The notes beneath the pieces were generated by a model, which did not search any database, was not told the origin of the DNA, and worked only from the letters and a program-made list of their open reading frames with translations. The position numbers and the translations under genes are program-made. Positions 41,400 through 49,601 of a stretch of 64,000 nucleotides of DNA are shown one piece after another (the first letter of the stretch is position 1; the number at the start of each line of letters is the position of its first letter). Origin of the DNA: JBFFZF01 sp050732695 (GTDB lineage Bacteria > Gemmatimonadota > Gemmatimonadetes > Longimicrobiales > RSA9). The stretch lies in contig JBOHRL010000094.1 in assembly GCA_050732695.1 (NCBI GenBank), positions 62,001-126,000 on the forward strand. The letters are read 5' to 3'.

Positions 41400-43013
41400 A
41401 TGCACTACGTTGCCAGATCTCGAATCGCGCGAGGCGAGCCCGACGCACATGAACGCCTGCCCGGGGAGTTGCGACTCCGTCGGCCGGCGTCCCGCCCCGG
41501 GCGACCAGCGGTCCGTGCGCTTGCTGCGGCCGGCATCGCAATGGGTTGCCTGCTTCCGGGCAGTCGAGCTGCGGCCCAGGACTCGACCCCGGCAAAGCTC
41601 GGCCGTCTCACGATCGACACGTTGCAGATGCGCATCGATGCTTCGGTCCTTGCCGACGATTCCATGAAAGGCCGGGCGACCGGTTCGGCCGGTGCCGCCA
41701 TGGCCGCCGCATACATCGAGCACCGCCTTCGCCGAATCGGGCTCCAGCCGCTTGGCAACTCGTTCGGATTGACCGTGCCCCTGCTGTCGTTCCGTATCCT
41801 CGCGCAAACGACGTTGGAACTGCGCTCTCCATCGGATACCATCGTATTCGAGTACGGCCGCGATTTCCTCGTCGACCGCGGCGGCAGGAGCGCGTTCCAG
41901 TCGTTCAATGGCGATGTCGTCTTCCTCGGCGCACCAGACCACGCCGCTGCTTCGGCGACGCGACTCGAACTGGACGGACGCGTGATCGCGTTCGCCGGCA
42001 CGATCGGAACCGATGCACTCGGTCTCGAAGGCGATTGGGTCGCGCGAGGCGTCGCGGGCATCGTACAGATGGTGCCGGACACGGACGCGTTCGCAGCCAT
42101 CCGCACGAATCTCGGAGCTGATCGTCTCGTCATTGATGCGCCCGTCGAGGATGCCGTCTGGCAGTCTCGCCTGCCTCGCCTCATCGCCGGCCCCCGCCTG
42201 ACCCGGAGGCTGCTCCGGGACGCTGCCACGCCGGACGCGATGCGGCGAGGCGAAACGCGTCCCGGCCGGGCGCTCGACGCACACATCGCTCTCGACATCG
42301 CGCTCGATACGACGCGCATCGCCGGCGTCAATATTGCCGGGGTGGTACCCGGCTCCGACCCGGATCTCGCGCACACGTACGTCGCGTTCGCTGCACACTA
42401 CGATCATCTCGGCGCGGCCTCGCCCGATGAACGTGGCGACTCGATCTACAACGGCTTTACGGACAACGCCGCGGGCGTCGCGATGCTGCTCGGCATCGCA
42501 AGGGCAGTGCGCGATTCACCGCCCGAGCGATCGCTGCTGTTTCTCTTCTTTACGGGCGAGGAACGCGGATTGCTGGGCTCGACGTTCTTCGCAAGCGAAC
42601 CGCCGGTCTCGCTCGAACAGATCACAGCGCTCATCAACCTGGACGGCGGCGCGCCACCCCGACCGCCGGTCTCGTGGCGCATCGCCGGCGGACTCGGCAC
42701 ACCGCTCGGCGAGATGGCTGCCCGCATGACCACCGAGGCCGGCTGGCAACCCAACCTGACCACGACTTCACCCAACTCCGATCACTGGCCATTTCTGTAC
42801 CGCGGCGTGCCCTCCCTCTTTCTCATTCCCGGGCCCGACTGGGAAGCGACGACCGCTGCGGAACACGATGCCCTTCTCGAGCGGTGGGATCACTACCACC
42901 AGCCGGCCGATGCATGGACACCCGACTACCCCTTCGCCGGCATCGCCCGTTACGCCCACCTCGCCGCCCGCATCGGCCTCGCCCTCGCGAATCGTTCGCA
43001 TCCCGGCCGTTGA
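41400..43013 (+). CDS. Secreted M28-family zinc metallopeptidase
   Basis: This protein of about 537 residues matches M28 aminopeptidases/carboxypeptidases. Zinc ligands are in 'FAAHYDHLG' (His), 'GFTDNAAGVAML' (bridging Asp), 'FFTGEERGLLGS' (catalytic and ligand Glu), 'ALINLDGG' (Asp) and 'TSPNSDHWPFLYRG' (His). The export signal is 'ALAAAGIAMGCLLPGSRAAA', preceded by an unusually long Arg-rich N-terminus in every upstream start, so the true start may be inside (for example near 41,540). The protein has a PA-like insertion before the catalytic part. It would trim peptides in the periplasm or outside. Confidence 0.88.
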   Translation: MHYVARSRIARGEPDAHERLPGELRLRRPASRPGRPAVRALAAAGIAMGCLLPGSRAAAQDSTPAKLGRLTIDTLQMRIDASVLADDSMKGRATGSAGAAMAAAYIEHRLRRIGLQPLGNSFGLTVPLLSFRILAQTTLELRSPSDTIVFEYGRDFLVDRGGRSAFQSFNGDVVFLGAPDHAAASATRLELDGRVIAFAGTIGTDALGLEGDWVARGVAGIVQMVPDTDAFAAIRTNLGADRLVIDAPVEDAVWQSRLPRLIAGPRLTRRLLRDAATPDAMRRGETRPGRALDAHIALDIALDTTRIAGVNIAGVVPGSDPDLAHTYVAFAAHYDHLGAASPDERGDSIYNGFTDNAAGVAMLLGIARAVRDSPPERSLLFLFFTGEERGLLGSTFFASEPPVSLEQITALINLDGGAPPRPPVSWRIAGGLGTPLGEMAARMTTEAGWQPNLTTTSPNSDHWPFLYRGVPSLFLIPGPDWEATTAAEHDALLERWDHYHQPADAWTPDYPFAGIARYAHLAARIGLALANRSHPGR

Positions 43014-43152
43014 CACGATCGAACCCCATCCGCCGGTCGCATCCCGTGCCCTGAGCCGCTACTCTGTCGGATCGTCGCCGAAGATTCGGGATGCCACCGG
43101 CGGACCCATCGTTCGGCATCAATGACTCATCCGGTTGCCAGGAGCGACAACG

Positions 43153-43593
43153 ATGGCTCTCGCAGAACGGAAGGCGAGCGTGAAGTGGGAAGGTGATCTC
43201 GTGAAGGGCAGCGGCGTCGTACACTTCGCCAGCAGCGGCATCGGCGATTTCCCCGTCACGTGGGCCGCCCGCACCGAGGCACCCGGCGGCAAGACCAGCC
43301 CGGAAGAACTCATCGCGGGCGCGCACGCTGCCTGCTTCTCGATGTCTCTCGCGCACGGACTCGCTCAGGGCGGCAACCAGCCCGATCGACTCGATGTCGA
43401 GGCCGTCTGCTCGCTCGACCGCATCGATGGCAAGCCGCGCATCACATCCATGCTGCTCAGCGTCCGCGGCAAAGTGCCCGGCATCGATCAGGAAGGTTTC
43501 GAGAAGGCCGCCCAGGCTGCACGGGACGGCTGCCCTGTCTCGAATGCACTCAGGAACAACGTGACGCTTTACGTCGAAGCGACTCTCGAATGA
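43153..43593 (+). CDS. osmC: OsmC family peroxiredoxin-like protein
   Basis: This 146-residue protein reduces organic hydroperoxides with a pair of cysteines, here Cys61 ('GAHAACFSMSL') and Cys127 ('ARDGCPVSNAL'), spaced as in OsmC/Ohr. 'GKTSPEELIAGAHAACF' and 'VTLYVEATLE' are family-typical. The start follows AGGAG at a good distance. It is a single gene on this strand following the peptidase by about 140 bases. OsmC versus Ohr cannot be fully separated, but the N-terminal 'KASVKWEGDLVKGSG' favours OsmC. Confidence 0.93.
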   Translation: MALAERKASVKWEGDLVKGSGVVHFASSGIGDFPVTWAARTEAPGGKTSPEELIAGAHAACFSMSLAHGLAQGGNQPDRLDVEAVCSLDRIDGKPRITSMLLSVRGKVPGIDQEGFEKAAQAARDGCPVSNALRNNVTLYVEATLE

Positions 43594-43703
43594 ACATCGT
43601 GCGCCGCACGCTCTGATCGATCGGGCGTACGATCGGCTTCAGCCTTCATTCGAGATACGACGTTTCACGACTCGGGTTGAAACGCGAAACCGCCGCGCGC
43701 TTC

Positions 43704-44342
43704 CTAATTCAGGAGTGGCTCGATTCGTTCTGCAAAGCTGGTGCGCGCGCGGTGCAACCGGCTTTTCACGGTGCCCAGGTTGACGCCCGTGATGTCGGCG
43801 ATCTCCTCGTAGCTCTTGCCTTCCAGTTCGCGGAGGCGGAACACCAGCTTGTGATGTTCGGGCAGCTCCTCGACCGTCTTCTCGACGATCTGCTGGAGGT
43901 AGCGCTTGCGATAGAGGTCATCCGGCCGGCCCTGCTGATCCTCGAACTGCAACGGCCGGTGATCGGACTCCCAGTGCGTCGTCAGTTTCTGGAACAGCAC
44001 GAGCGGGCTGCGCGAACGGTTGCGCAGCTCGTTCTTCGCAAGATTCGAGCAGATCGTATAGATCCACGTCGAGAACTTCTTGTTCTGATCGAAGCGATGC
44101 AGATGCCGCGTGACGCGGATGAAGGCCTCCTGCACGAGATCTTCCGCGCGGTCACGGTCACCCGTCTTGCGCCAGATGAATTGGACAAGGCGATCGCGGT
44201 AACGGTCGTACAACTCCGAGAACGCGCCCGGAACACCATCCAGGTGCGCTGCAACGAGCTGACTATCACTCATTCCCGGAACATTCGGCCGCCGCTTGCG
44301 CCGGTCGGTCGTTGCCGTAGCCAACTGAACTCCTTTGCTCAT
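43704..44342 (-). CDS. ECF-type RNA polymerase sigma factor
   Basis: This 212-residue sigma-70 family protein has region 2 in 'FSELYDRYRDRLVQFIWRKT', 'RAEDLVQEAFIRVTRHLHRF' and 'STWIYTICSNLAKNELRNRS'. Region 4 is 'LPEHHKLVFRLRELEGKSYE' followed by 'IADITGVNLGTVKSRLHRAR'. This resembles RpoE-like factors. Start candidates are 44342 and an ATG at 44273; neither has a strong ribosome site. No anti-sigma gene is adjacent, so control must be elsewhere. It follows the saccharopine-dehydrogenase-like gene by 350 bases. Confidence 0.9.
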   Translation of the reverse strand: MSKGVQLATATTDRRKRRPNVPGMSDSQLVAAHLDGVPGAFSELYDRYRDRLVQFIWRKTGDRDRAEDLVQEAFIRVTRHLHRFDQNKKFSTWIYTICSNLAKNELRNRSRSPLVLFQKLTTHWESDHRPLQFEDQQGRPDDLYRKRYLQQIVEKTVEELPEHHKLVFRLRELEGKSYEEIADITGVNLGTVKSRLHRARTSFAERIEPLLN

Positions 44343-44692
44343 TGCGAAGAACGGGGCTGCCGGTACGTGCCTCGGGCACCCCGTCCTTCTTTCTCCACGA
44401 AACCCTTTCCCCCTGACTTCTCCGGTCTCCACGTGGGTCGGTCGGAAACCGGGCGCTAAGATAACCTCCGGATCGTGCCGCCGAAAGACTCATGGGGCTC
44501 CGGCAGAATGGATTGTGGTCCGCCTGCCTTTCACCACAATCGCTTGTGTCCTCTCGATTTGCAGCCCGCTATGCTCCCGTCCGATAGCCACCGTTTCGAT
44601 CCAGGACGATGGGGTCGCCATCCCGACCGCCACGGGCGGCCCCGCCGTTCTGACGTCCCTTGAATCCACTACGGCAGGCCGCGGTTCCTGCT
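44343..44692. other. 350-base region with no recognisable gene
   Basis: It lies between two leftward genes. I see no protein family on either strand and no tRNA. Some GC-rich dyads occur near 44,610-44,650 (around CGGGCGGCC), but none has a T-run. It presumably holds the promoter and leader of the ECF sigma gene and the end of the preceding transcript. Confidence 0.4.
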
Positions 44693-45838
44693 TCAGATGC
44701 GGCGGATCTCGAGCCCGCGCCGGGCCAACCGTTCGATGTAGAGGTCGGGATCGACGGCCTGATCCGGCGTTTTCACGCCCGACCCCCGGACCTCGCCCGC
44801 CGCCTGCATGGTTGCCGTGATCGCAAGCGAGTAGCCGGTCGAACGTTCCATCGCGCTGATGCCCTTCCCCTCGTCATAGTAATCGACGAGTTCCCATCCG
44901 ACCTGCCGGTCCTCGCCGTCGTGCCGGCCGTCGACGAGGACGCGCAGGGCGACGAGATCGCGTGCGCCGGGCCGGCGCAGCCGGGGCTCGGCACACGCAA
45001 TGAAAACCTGCCGCGGGACGACGGACTGGCCATGGACATGGATCGGGTTGATGCTGAGCAGACCGAGCGACCGGATGGTCCGCATCTGCTCCGCATGGCC
45101 GGGATAACGCAGCGTTTTGTACTCCATCGATGCGATGCGGCCTTCGTACGAGTGCGTGAGTATGGAGAGGCCGCCGGCCGTGTGAAAGGCTTCGAGTGTG
45201 CCGAGCGGCTGTTCGAACACGACCGCTTCGACTTCACTCAGTGCTTCGACCTGGACCTGCTTGCCGTCACGCACGATCCATGATGGGGTCGTATAATAGT
45301 CGAGTACGCCCTCGAGCGAGTACACGATCTGGTAGTTGAGAGGCGGCATCGGATGCTGAGGCAGTCCGCCCACGAAGATGCGCACAGACCGGACCTCGTG
45401 CAGCTCGCGGATCCCCGCTTCCGCAAGGATGTTGACCATGCCGGGGGCGAGGCCGCAATCGGGGACGATGCTGACGCCCTTCGCCCTCGCCGCATCATCC
45501 AGCTCGAGCTGGCGCAACACGATCTCGGTGTTGCCGCCAAGGTCGCAGCAATGCACGCCGTGCTCGACGGCGGCCCGAGCGATGTCGAGGTTGAGCCAGT
45601 AGGGCAGGGCGTTGGCACACGCGTCCATCCCATGCATCGCCTTGCCGACGGCCACGTCTTCGCGTGCATCCACCGTTACACGCTCGAGGCGAGGATCACG
45701 CGCGTAGGGTTCGAGGAACGGAGCAAGTGAATCGGATCGGACATCGGCAAGACGGACTCGCTCGACATCCGGATTCTGCAACAGATCAAAAGCACAGGCG
45801 GAGCCTTGCAGGCCACCGCCCAGGACCAGAACGCGCAT
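44693..45838 (-). CDS. Saccharopine dehydrogenase-family NAD(P)-dependent oxidoreductase
   Basis: This 381-residue protein has an N-terminal Rossmann motif 'MRVLVLGGGLQGSACAFDLL' and 'VRLADVRSDSLAPFL'. A catalytic region related to lysine-ketoglutarate reductase/saccharopine dehydrogenase follows ('ANALPYWLNLDIARAAVEHG', 'CCDLGGNTEIV', 'VPDCGLAPGMVNILAEAG'). It probably acts on an amino- or imino-dicarboxylate using NAD(P). The ATG at 45838 is preceded by GGAGGAGG, a very strong ribosome site; the longer upstream frame is not coding. It is divergent from the paa-like operon. Confidence 0.9.
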   Translation of the reverse strand: MRVLVLGGGLQGSACAFDLLQNPDVERVRLADVRSDSLAPFLEPYARDPRLERVTVDAREDVAVGKAMHGMDACANALPYWLNLDIARAAVEHGVHCCDLGGNTEIVLRQLELDDAARAKGVSIVPDCGLAPGMVNILAEAGIRELHEVRSVRIFVGGLPQHPMPPLNYQIVYSLEGVLDYYTTPSWIVRDGKQVQVEALSEVEAVVFEQPLGTLEAFHTAGGLSILTHSYEGRIASMEYKTLRYPGHAEQMRTIRSLGLLSINPIHVHGQSVVPRQVFIACAEPRLRRPGARDLVALRVLVDGRHDGEDRQVGWELVDYYDEGKGISAMERSTGYSLAITATMQAAGEVRGSGVKTPDQAVDPDLYIERLARRGLEIRRI

Positions 45839-46134
45839 TCCTCCTCCGCAAGAACGGGCAGATTCACTGTCTGTCGGACAGGGCCGGACCGCGACGGACG
45901 GAGCGCCCGCAGCCGGGCTCGATCCCGTACCCCGACCTGGCTTGCTGTGGCGCACGGTGCGCTGGAGTGTCGCCGCACTCCTGCGGACTGTCAACTTCGG
46001 GCGAGACACGACTCTGCGCCATGAACCAGGTTGTGTCGGTCCCGGCGAACAGGTCGTCGCACGTAACGCTGTGCTTGACGCCTTCTGCAACCTCGTCCAT
46101 CGTACAAATGGCCAGCAACCCGAGAGGAAGCAGA

Positions 46135-47082
46135 ATGAGTCGCTTCACCGAAGACGAAATCAAGCAGAAGGTCCACGAGGGTTACATCCTCGAGTCGCCC
46201 GACGAGATGACGGAGGGTTACCGCAAAGCCCTCAAGGTCCAACTCCTGGTCCAGGGCGATACCGAACTGATCAGTGCACCCGCGTACTGGATGGCCGCAC
46301 AGGACGCCCCCTCGACAAACACCCAGGTCTCGGCCGTTGCCATCATCCAGGACGAACTCGCGCACGCCAACATCGCCTATCGCATCCTGGAAGATGCCGG
46401 CATGGACAAGGAGCACCTGATCTACGGTCGCGAACCGCACGAGTTCAAGCACCCGTACGGCTTCGATCAGCCGCTCGAGAGCTGGGCTGAACTCGTCACT
46501 GCGAACGGATTCTTCGACCGTGCCGGTATCACACTGTTATCGGATGTCTACCGGAACACGAGTTATGGACCGCTAAAGCGCGCCCTCGTGAAAGTCGATC
46601 TCGAGGAGACGTTCCACCTGCGCCATGGCGAAGTCTGGATGAAGCGGCTTGCGAATGCGGGCGGCGAGGCGCGCCAGAAGCTACAGCGCGCGGTCGACTG
46701 GATGTTCCCGATGACGATCGAGTGGTTCGGCCTGCCTGACGACCGCAAGCGCCACAGCGATCAGCTCGAGTATCGGCTGAAGGGCCTGACGAACGACCAG
46801 TTGCGCCAGACCTGGATGTCCGCGACGGTGCCGCTGTGCGAATCGCTCGGCCTCGATGTGCCTGCGCATTTCGACAACCAAACGAGCGAGTACGTGCTCG
46901 ATTACCCGTTCCCGTGCGAGTATGATGCTGCCGCCAAACGATGGGACTTCGCGAACGGTGAGATCTCGTGGGACCAGGTGTTCCAGCGCTGGAAGGCAAG
47001 AGGCCCGATGAACGAGCAGTACGTCGAGTCCGTGCGGCGCAGCCACGGCCCACTCAAGGAGATGATGGCGCGGGCTGCATGA
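46135..47082 (+). CDS. paaA: PaaA-like phenylacetyl-CoA epoxidase catalytic subunit
   Basis: This 315-residue ferritin-like protein aligns well with PaaA, the di-iron subunit that epoxidises ring-CoA thioesters. Ligand positions are visible: Glu44, Glu74-x2-His77 ('IIQDELAHANIAY'), Asp128 and Glu158-x2-His161 ('DLEETFHLRHGEVW'). 'TNDQLRQTWMSATVPLCESL' matches the C-terminal region. It differs from E. coli PaaA in the N-terminus and near the end. The ATG follows GAGAGGAAG. The next gene overlaps by 4 bases. The CoA ester used here is not known; the symbol is by family. Confidence 0.9.
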   Translation: MSRFTEDEIKQKVHEGYILESPDEMTEGYRKALKVQLLVQGDTELISAPAYWMAAQDAPSTNTQVSAVAIIQDELAHANIAYRILEDAGMDKEHLIYGREPHEFKHPYGFDQPLESWAELVTANGFFDRAGITLLSDVYRNTSYGPLKRALVKVDLEETFHLRHGEVWMKRLANAGGEARQKLQRAVDWMFPMTIEWFGLPDDRKRHSDQLEYRLKGLTNDQLRQTWMSATVPLCESLGLDVPAHFDNQTSEYVLDYPFPCEYDAAAKRWDFANGEISWDQVFQRWKARGPMNEQYVESVRRSHGPLKEMMARAA

Positions 47083-47441
47083 CGTCACTCGCATCGCTCG
47101 ATATCGCGTTGCGCGGGCCGGACGCCGCACTGTGGCGGGCGCTCCGTGAGGTGCGCGATCCGGAGCTGCCCGTGAGTCTCGTCGATCTCGGACTCATTCA
47201 TGCGATCCGGCGCGAGGGGAGCCGCGTACACGTCGATCTCACGTTCACGGCGACGGCGTGCCCGTGCATGGATTTCATTCGTGAGGACATCCGAACGCGG
47301 CTGCTCGAGGAACCGGATGTCGAGCAGATCGAGATCCACGAGGTCTGGGATCCACCCTGGACGACGGAGCGGCTTACGCCCGAGGGCCGGGCCGCACTGC
47401 GCAACTGCGGCGTCGCCGTCTCCACCGAACCCCCGGGATGA
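47079..47441 (+). CDS. paaD: PaaD-like (DUF59/MIP18) Fe-S assembly factor, N-terminal module only
   Basis: This 120-residue protein matches the first domain of PaaD: 'ALREVRDPELPVSLVDLGLI', the Cys pair in 'ATACPCMDFIREDI' (Cys61, Cys63) and 'VWDPPWTTERLTPEGRAALR'. In most PaaD proteins a zinc ribbon follows at once; here the gene stops, and a separate ribbon gene appears after paaC. PaaD is needed to mature the epoxidase system. The start overlaps paaA (ATGA). Confidence 0.9.
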   Translation: MTSLASLDIALRGPDAALWRALREVRDPELPVSLVDLGLIHAIRREGSRVHVDLTFTATACPCMDFIREDIRTRLLEEPDVEQIEIHEVWDPPWTTERLTPEGRAALRNCGVAVSTEPPG

Positions 47442-47442
47442 C

Positions 47443-47658
47443 ATGACGTACCAGAAGGTGTATGAAGTCTTCGCGCGCAAGAACCGCGGTGAACCGCTCC
47501 GTCATATCGGTAACCTCAATGCGCCGGACGACGCGCTCGCGCAGGTCTACGCCTTCGATACGTACGACGAGGAGAAATGGTTCGACATGTGGGTCGTCGA
47601 CCGCTCGAACTTTCACGAAGTGTTCAACCGGAACGACGCCGATGGCGGGGCGAACTGA
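47443..47658 (+). CDS. paaB: PaaB-like structural subunit
   Basis: This 71-residue protein matches PaaB: 'YEVFARKNRGEPLRHIGNLN', 'APDDALAQVYAFDTYDEEKW', 'FDMWVVDRSNF'. It is shorter than E. coli PaaB (about 95 residues); the C-terminal tail is missing. PaaB bridges the PaaAC hetero-oligomer. It starts one base after the paaD stop and overlaps the paaC start. Confidence 0.88.
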   Translation: MTYQKVYEVFARKNRGEPLRHIGNLNAPDDALAQVYAFDTYDEEKWFDMWVVDRSNFHEVFNRNDADGGAN

Positions 47659-48409
47659 GGTGGTGCGCGATCTCATCCTCGCGCTCGCCGACAGCAAGCG
47701 GCTTCTGGGCATGCGCTATGCCGGCTGGATCCTCGGCGCCCCCGAACTCGAGACCGGCATCGCCTGCGCCTCCATGGCCCAGGACGAGTGGGGCCATGGC
47801 CGACTGCTGTACTCGTTGCTCAAGGATTTTGATGACGATGTCGACCGCCTCGAGCACGGCCGCGAAGCAGCCGAGTATCGTAATATCGAGATGCTCGACC
47901 GGGCGCCTGCGACGTGGCCGGATCTCGTGGTTGCCAATGCGTTCGTCGATCGGACCATCTCCGTGCAGCTCGATGCGTTGAGCGAGTCGAGCTGGGCGCC
48001 CGTTCGCCAGCGTGTCGGCAAGATGCTCGACGAGGAACGATTCCACGCGGCCCACGGCGAGGCATGGTTCCGTCGTCTTGCGCGGGGCGGTGATGTCGCA
48101 AGGACGGCGCTGACAATGGCGGCCGAGGCCGCGTTGCCGATCGTATTGCGCTGGTACGGACCGGACTCCGATCACGATCGACAGCTTGTCGAGGACGGCG
48201 TGACGAATGCACCAGCAAGCGGACTGCGCGATCGGTTGATCGGACACGTCGGTCCGCTGCTCGACGAGATTGGTCTCGATGCGGCGGGCGTCACGGTCGA
48301 CTTCGACGGTTTTGACGAGGCGACGCGCCGGTGTGCACCGGGCGGCCCGGACGAACGTACTCTCGCGCAGGTGCGCGGCGATCGGAACCGCGCGTTCCTG
48401 ATGGACTGA
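47642..48409 (+). CDS. paaC: PaaC-like subunit with a mostly intact di-iron motif set
   Basis: This 255-residue ferritin-like protein matches PaaC: 'YAGWILGAPELETGIACASM', 'AQDEWGHGRLLYSLLKDF', 'VVANAFVDRTISVQLDALSE', 'KMLDEERFHAAHGEAW'. Metal-type residues are present at Glu49/His52, Asp103 and Glu132/His135. Only the first helix Glu (as in PaaA Glu44) seems absent. In the classical PaaC I recall, the first ExxH is lost and the subunit is structural. The ATG at 47642 overlaps paaB by 17 bases; GTGs at 47660 and 47663 are alternative starts. Confidence 0.9.
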   Translation: MAGRTEVVRDLILALADSKRLLGMRYAGWILGAPELETGIACASMAQDEWGHGRLLYSLLKDFDDDVDRLEHGREAAEYRNIEMLDRAPATWPDLVVANAFVDRTISVQLDALSESSWAPVRQRVGKMLDEERFHAAHGEAWFRRLARGGDVARTALTMAAEAALPIVLRWYGPDSDHDRQLVEDGVTNAPASGLRDRLIGHVGPLLDEIGLDAAGVTVDFDGFDEATRRCAPGGPDERTLAQVRGDRNRAFLMD

Positions 48410-48606
48410 TGACTCGATTCACTGCTTCCGAGTTCGGTCTGCCTGAACGGGTGACGTGCCCGTTCTGCGGCGGCGACGACACGGGACTTCACTCGGCATT
48501 CGGCCCGCAGCTCTCGGTCGCATCGTACTGGTGTCGCGCGTGCCACACTGCGTTCGAATGGCTGAAGTGGGACCGGTCAGCAAAGGACGGACCGAAAGAG
48601 CCATGA
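48409..48606 (+). CDS. Free-standing PaaD-type zinc ribbon
   Basis: This 65-residue protein has the pattern Cys17-x2-Cys20 and Cys42-x2-Cys45: 'VTCPFCGGDDTGLHSAFG' and 'SYWCRACHTAFEWLKWD'. This matches the C-terminal zinc ribbon of PaaD ('CPRCxS...' through 'YRCxxCREPFDYFK' in the classical protein). Here it is a separate gene, starting at TGATG overlapping the paaC stop. It overlaps the methyltransferase gene downstream (ATGA). It likely works in trans with the PaaD-like protein. Confidence 0.85.
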   Translation: MTRFTASEFGLPERVTCPFCGGDDTGLHSAFGPQLSVASYWCRACHTAFEWLKWDRSAKDGPKEP

Positions 48607-49265
48607 ACTGTTGCCGCGTGCCCGCCGGGCTCGATGAGATCTTCAATGATCGCATGGCCCGCGCCGATGCGCGACGCTACTTGCGCCGAGGCCTGCCGCA
48701 GCGCGCTCGCCGACTCCTTGTTGCGATTCAGAACACGACTGCACTCCATGGTGCCACGATGCTCGAGGTCGGCGGTGGCGCCGGCGGCCTCACCGTCGAG
48801 CTGGTTCGCGCGGGCGTGGCCCGCGCGCAACTGATCGACGCATCGCCCGCGTACGTCGGCGAAGCCCGGCGCGTGGCCGGCGAGTCCGGCGTCGCCGATC
48901 GCATCGACATCCGGCACGGCAACTATGCGGAAGCCGGCACGCCGGTCGATGGCGCGGAGATTGTCATCATGGACCGCGTCGTGTGCTGTTTCCCCGACTG
49001 GCGATCGCTACTCGAACGTGCTACCTGCCAGCCGACCCGCGTGATCGGGCTGACGTACCCGCGCGGCCGCACGTGGGTCTCGCTGCTGGTTCGCGCTGTG
49101 AATGCCGGCATGCGGCTGACGCGCCGCACGTTCCGCATGCAGCACCACTCGCCAGCTGCCCTGCATTCGTATCTCGAGAGTACGGGATTCCGGCCGCACG
49201 TTGCCGGACATCGTGGAATGTGGGAAGTGCTGGTGGCGACCCGGATCGCAGCGACTCGTGCCTGA
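48603..49265 (+). CDS. Class I SAM-dependent methyltransferase
   Basis: This 220-residue protein has motif I 'TMLEVGGGAGGLTVELVRAG', an acidic post-I residue in 'RAQLIDASPAYVGEARRVA', and a motif IV-like 'AEIVIMDRVVCCFPDW'. The Cys-rich beginning 'MNCC' and 'RYLRRGLPQRARRLL' are typical of a group near Mg-protoporphyrin-type methyltransferases, but the substrate is unknown. The start overlaps the ribbon gene, so it is the last gene of the paa-like operon. Modification of a CoA-ester product or of a quinone-like molecule would be speculation. Confidence 0.85.
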   Translation: MNCCRVPAGLDEIFNDRMARADARRYLRRGLPQRARRLLVAIQNTTALHGATMLEVGGGAGGLTVELVRAGVARAQLIDASPAYVGEARRVAGESGVADRIDIRHGNYAEAGTPVDGAEIVIMDRVVCCFPDWRSLLERATCQPTRVIGLTYPRGRTWVSLLVRAVNAGMRLTRRTFRMQHHSPAALHSYLESTGFRPHVAGHRGMWEVLVATRIAATRA

Positions 49266-49346
49266 ATGCGCGCCTCGCTGGCAGGAAGCCGGCGAGCGCC
49301 GCGACGAACAGGAGGACGAGGATCGGGCGCGGCTGACATCGTCAGA

Positions 49347-49561
49347 TCAACGCTCGGGTAGAAGCTGGAGGCCCCATGGTTCTGGCACGACCAGATCGGA
49401 GGCCTGGCGCTCGAGTCGGTCCATCAGCTCGGTGAGAGTGCGGCCTTGCCCGGCTGCGCGGGGGCGTCGCCTTCGGCGATCATCTGCGTCTCGAGCTCGG
49501 CTGCGAGGTGCAGGATCACAGCCATTTCTCTGTCCGAATAGTGCCGGCTGGTCTCGGTCAT
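49347..49561 (-). pseudogene. Small SHOCT-like gene with an apparent frameshift
   Basis: The minus strand from the ATG at 49561 reads 'MTETSRHYSDREMAVILHLA' then 'AELETQMIAEG'. It ends early unless the frame shifts near 49,440, after which 'RTLTELMDRLERQASDLVV' continues to a stop at 49347. The joined product resembles small proteins with an N-terminal 'R-x-Y-x-D-x-E' helix and a SHOCT-type C-terminal helix. Without the shift the product is only 44 residues. It is either a pseudogene or a sequencing error. It sits 40 bases upstream of nothing but the NAGS/K stop region. Confidence 0.4.
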
Positions 49562-49601
49562 GAGTCGTTCTCCAGGTCGTGCGCTGGGCGGCGATGTTCC
49601 T

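Noticed and set aside
45867..45881. Short dyad CTGTC-N5-GACAG between the divergent dehydrogenase and paaA genes as a PaaX/PaaR-type operator
   Set aside because: Arms of only five bases; no paa regulator in the window; could occur by chance.
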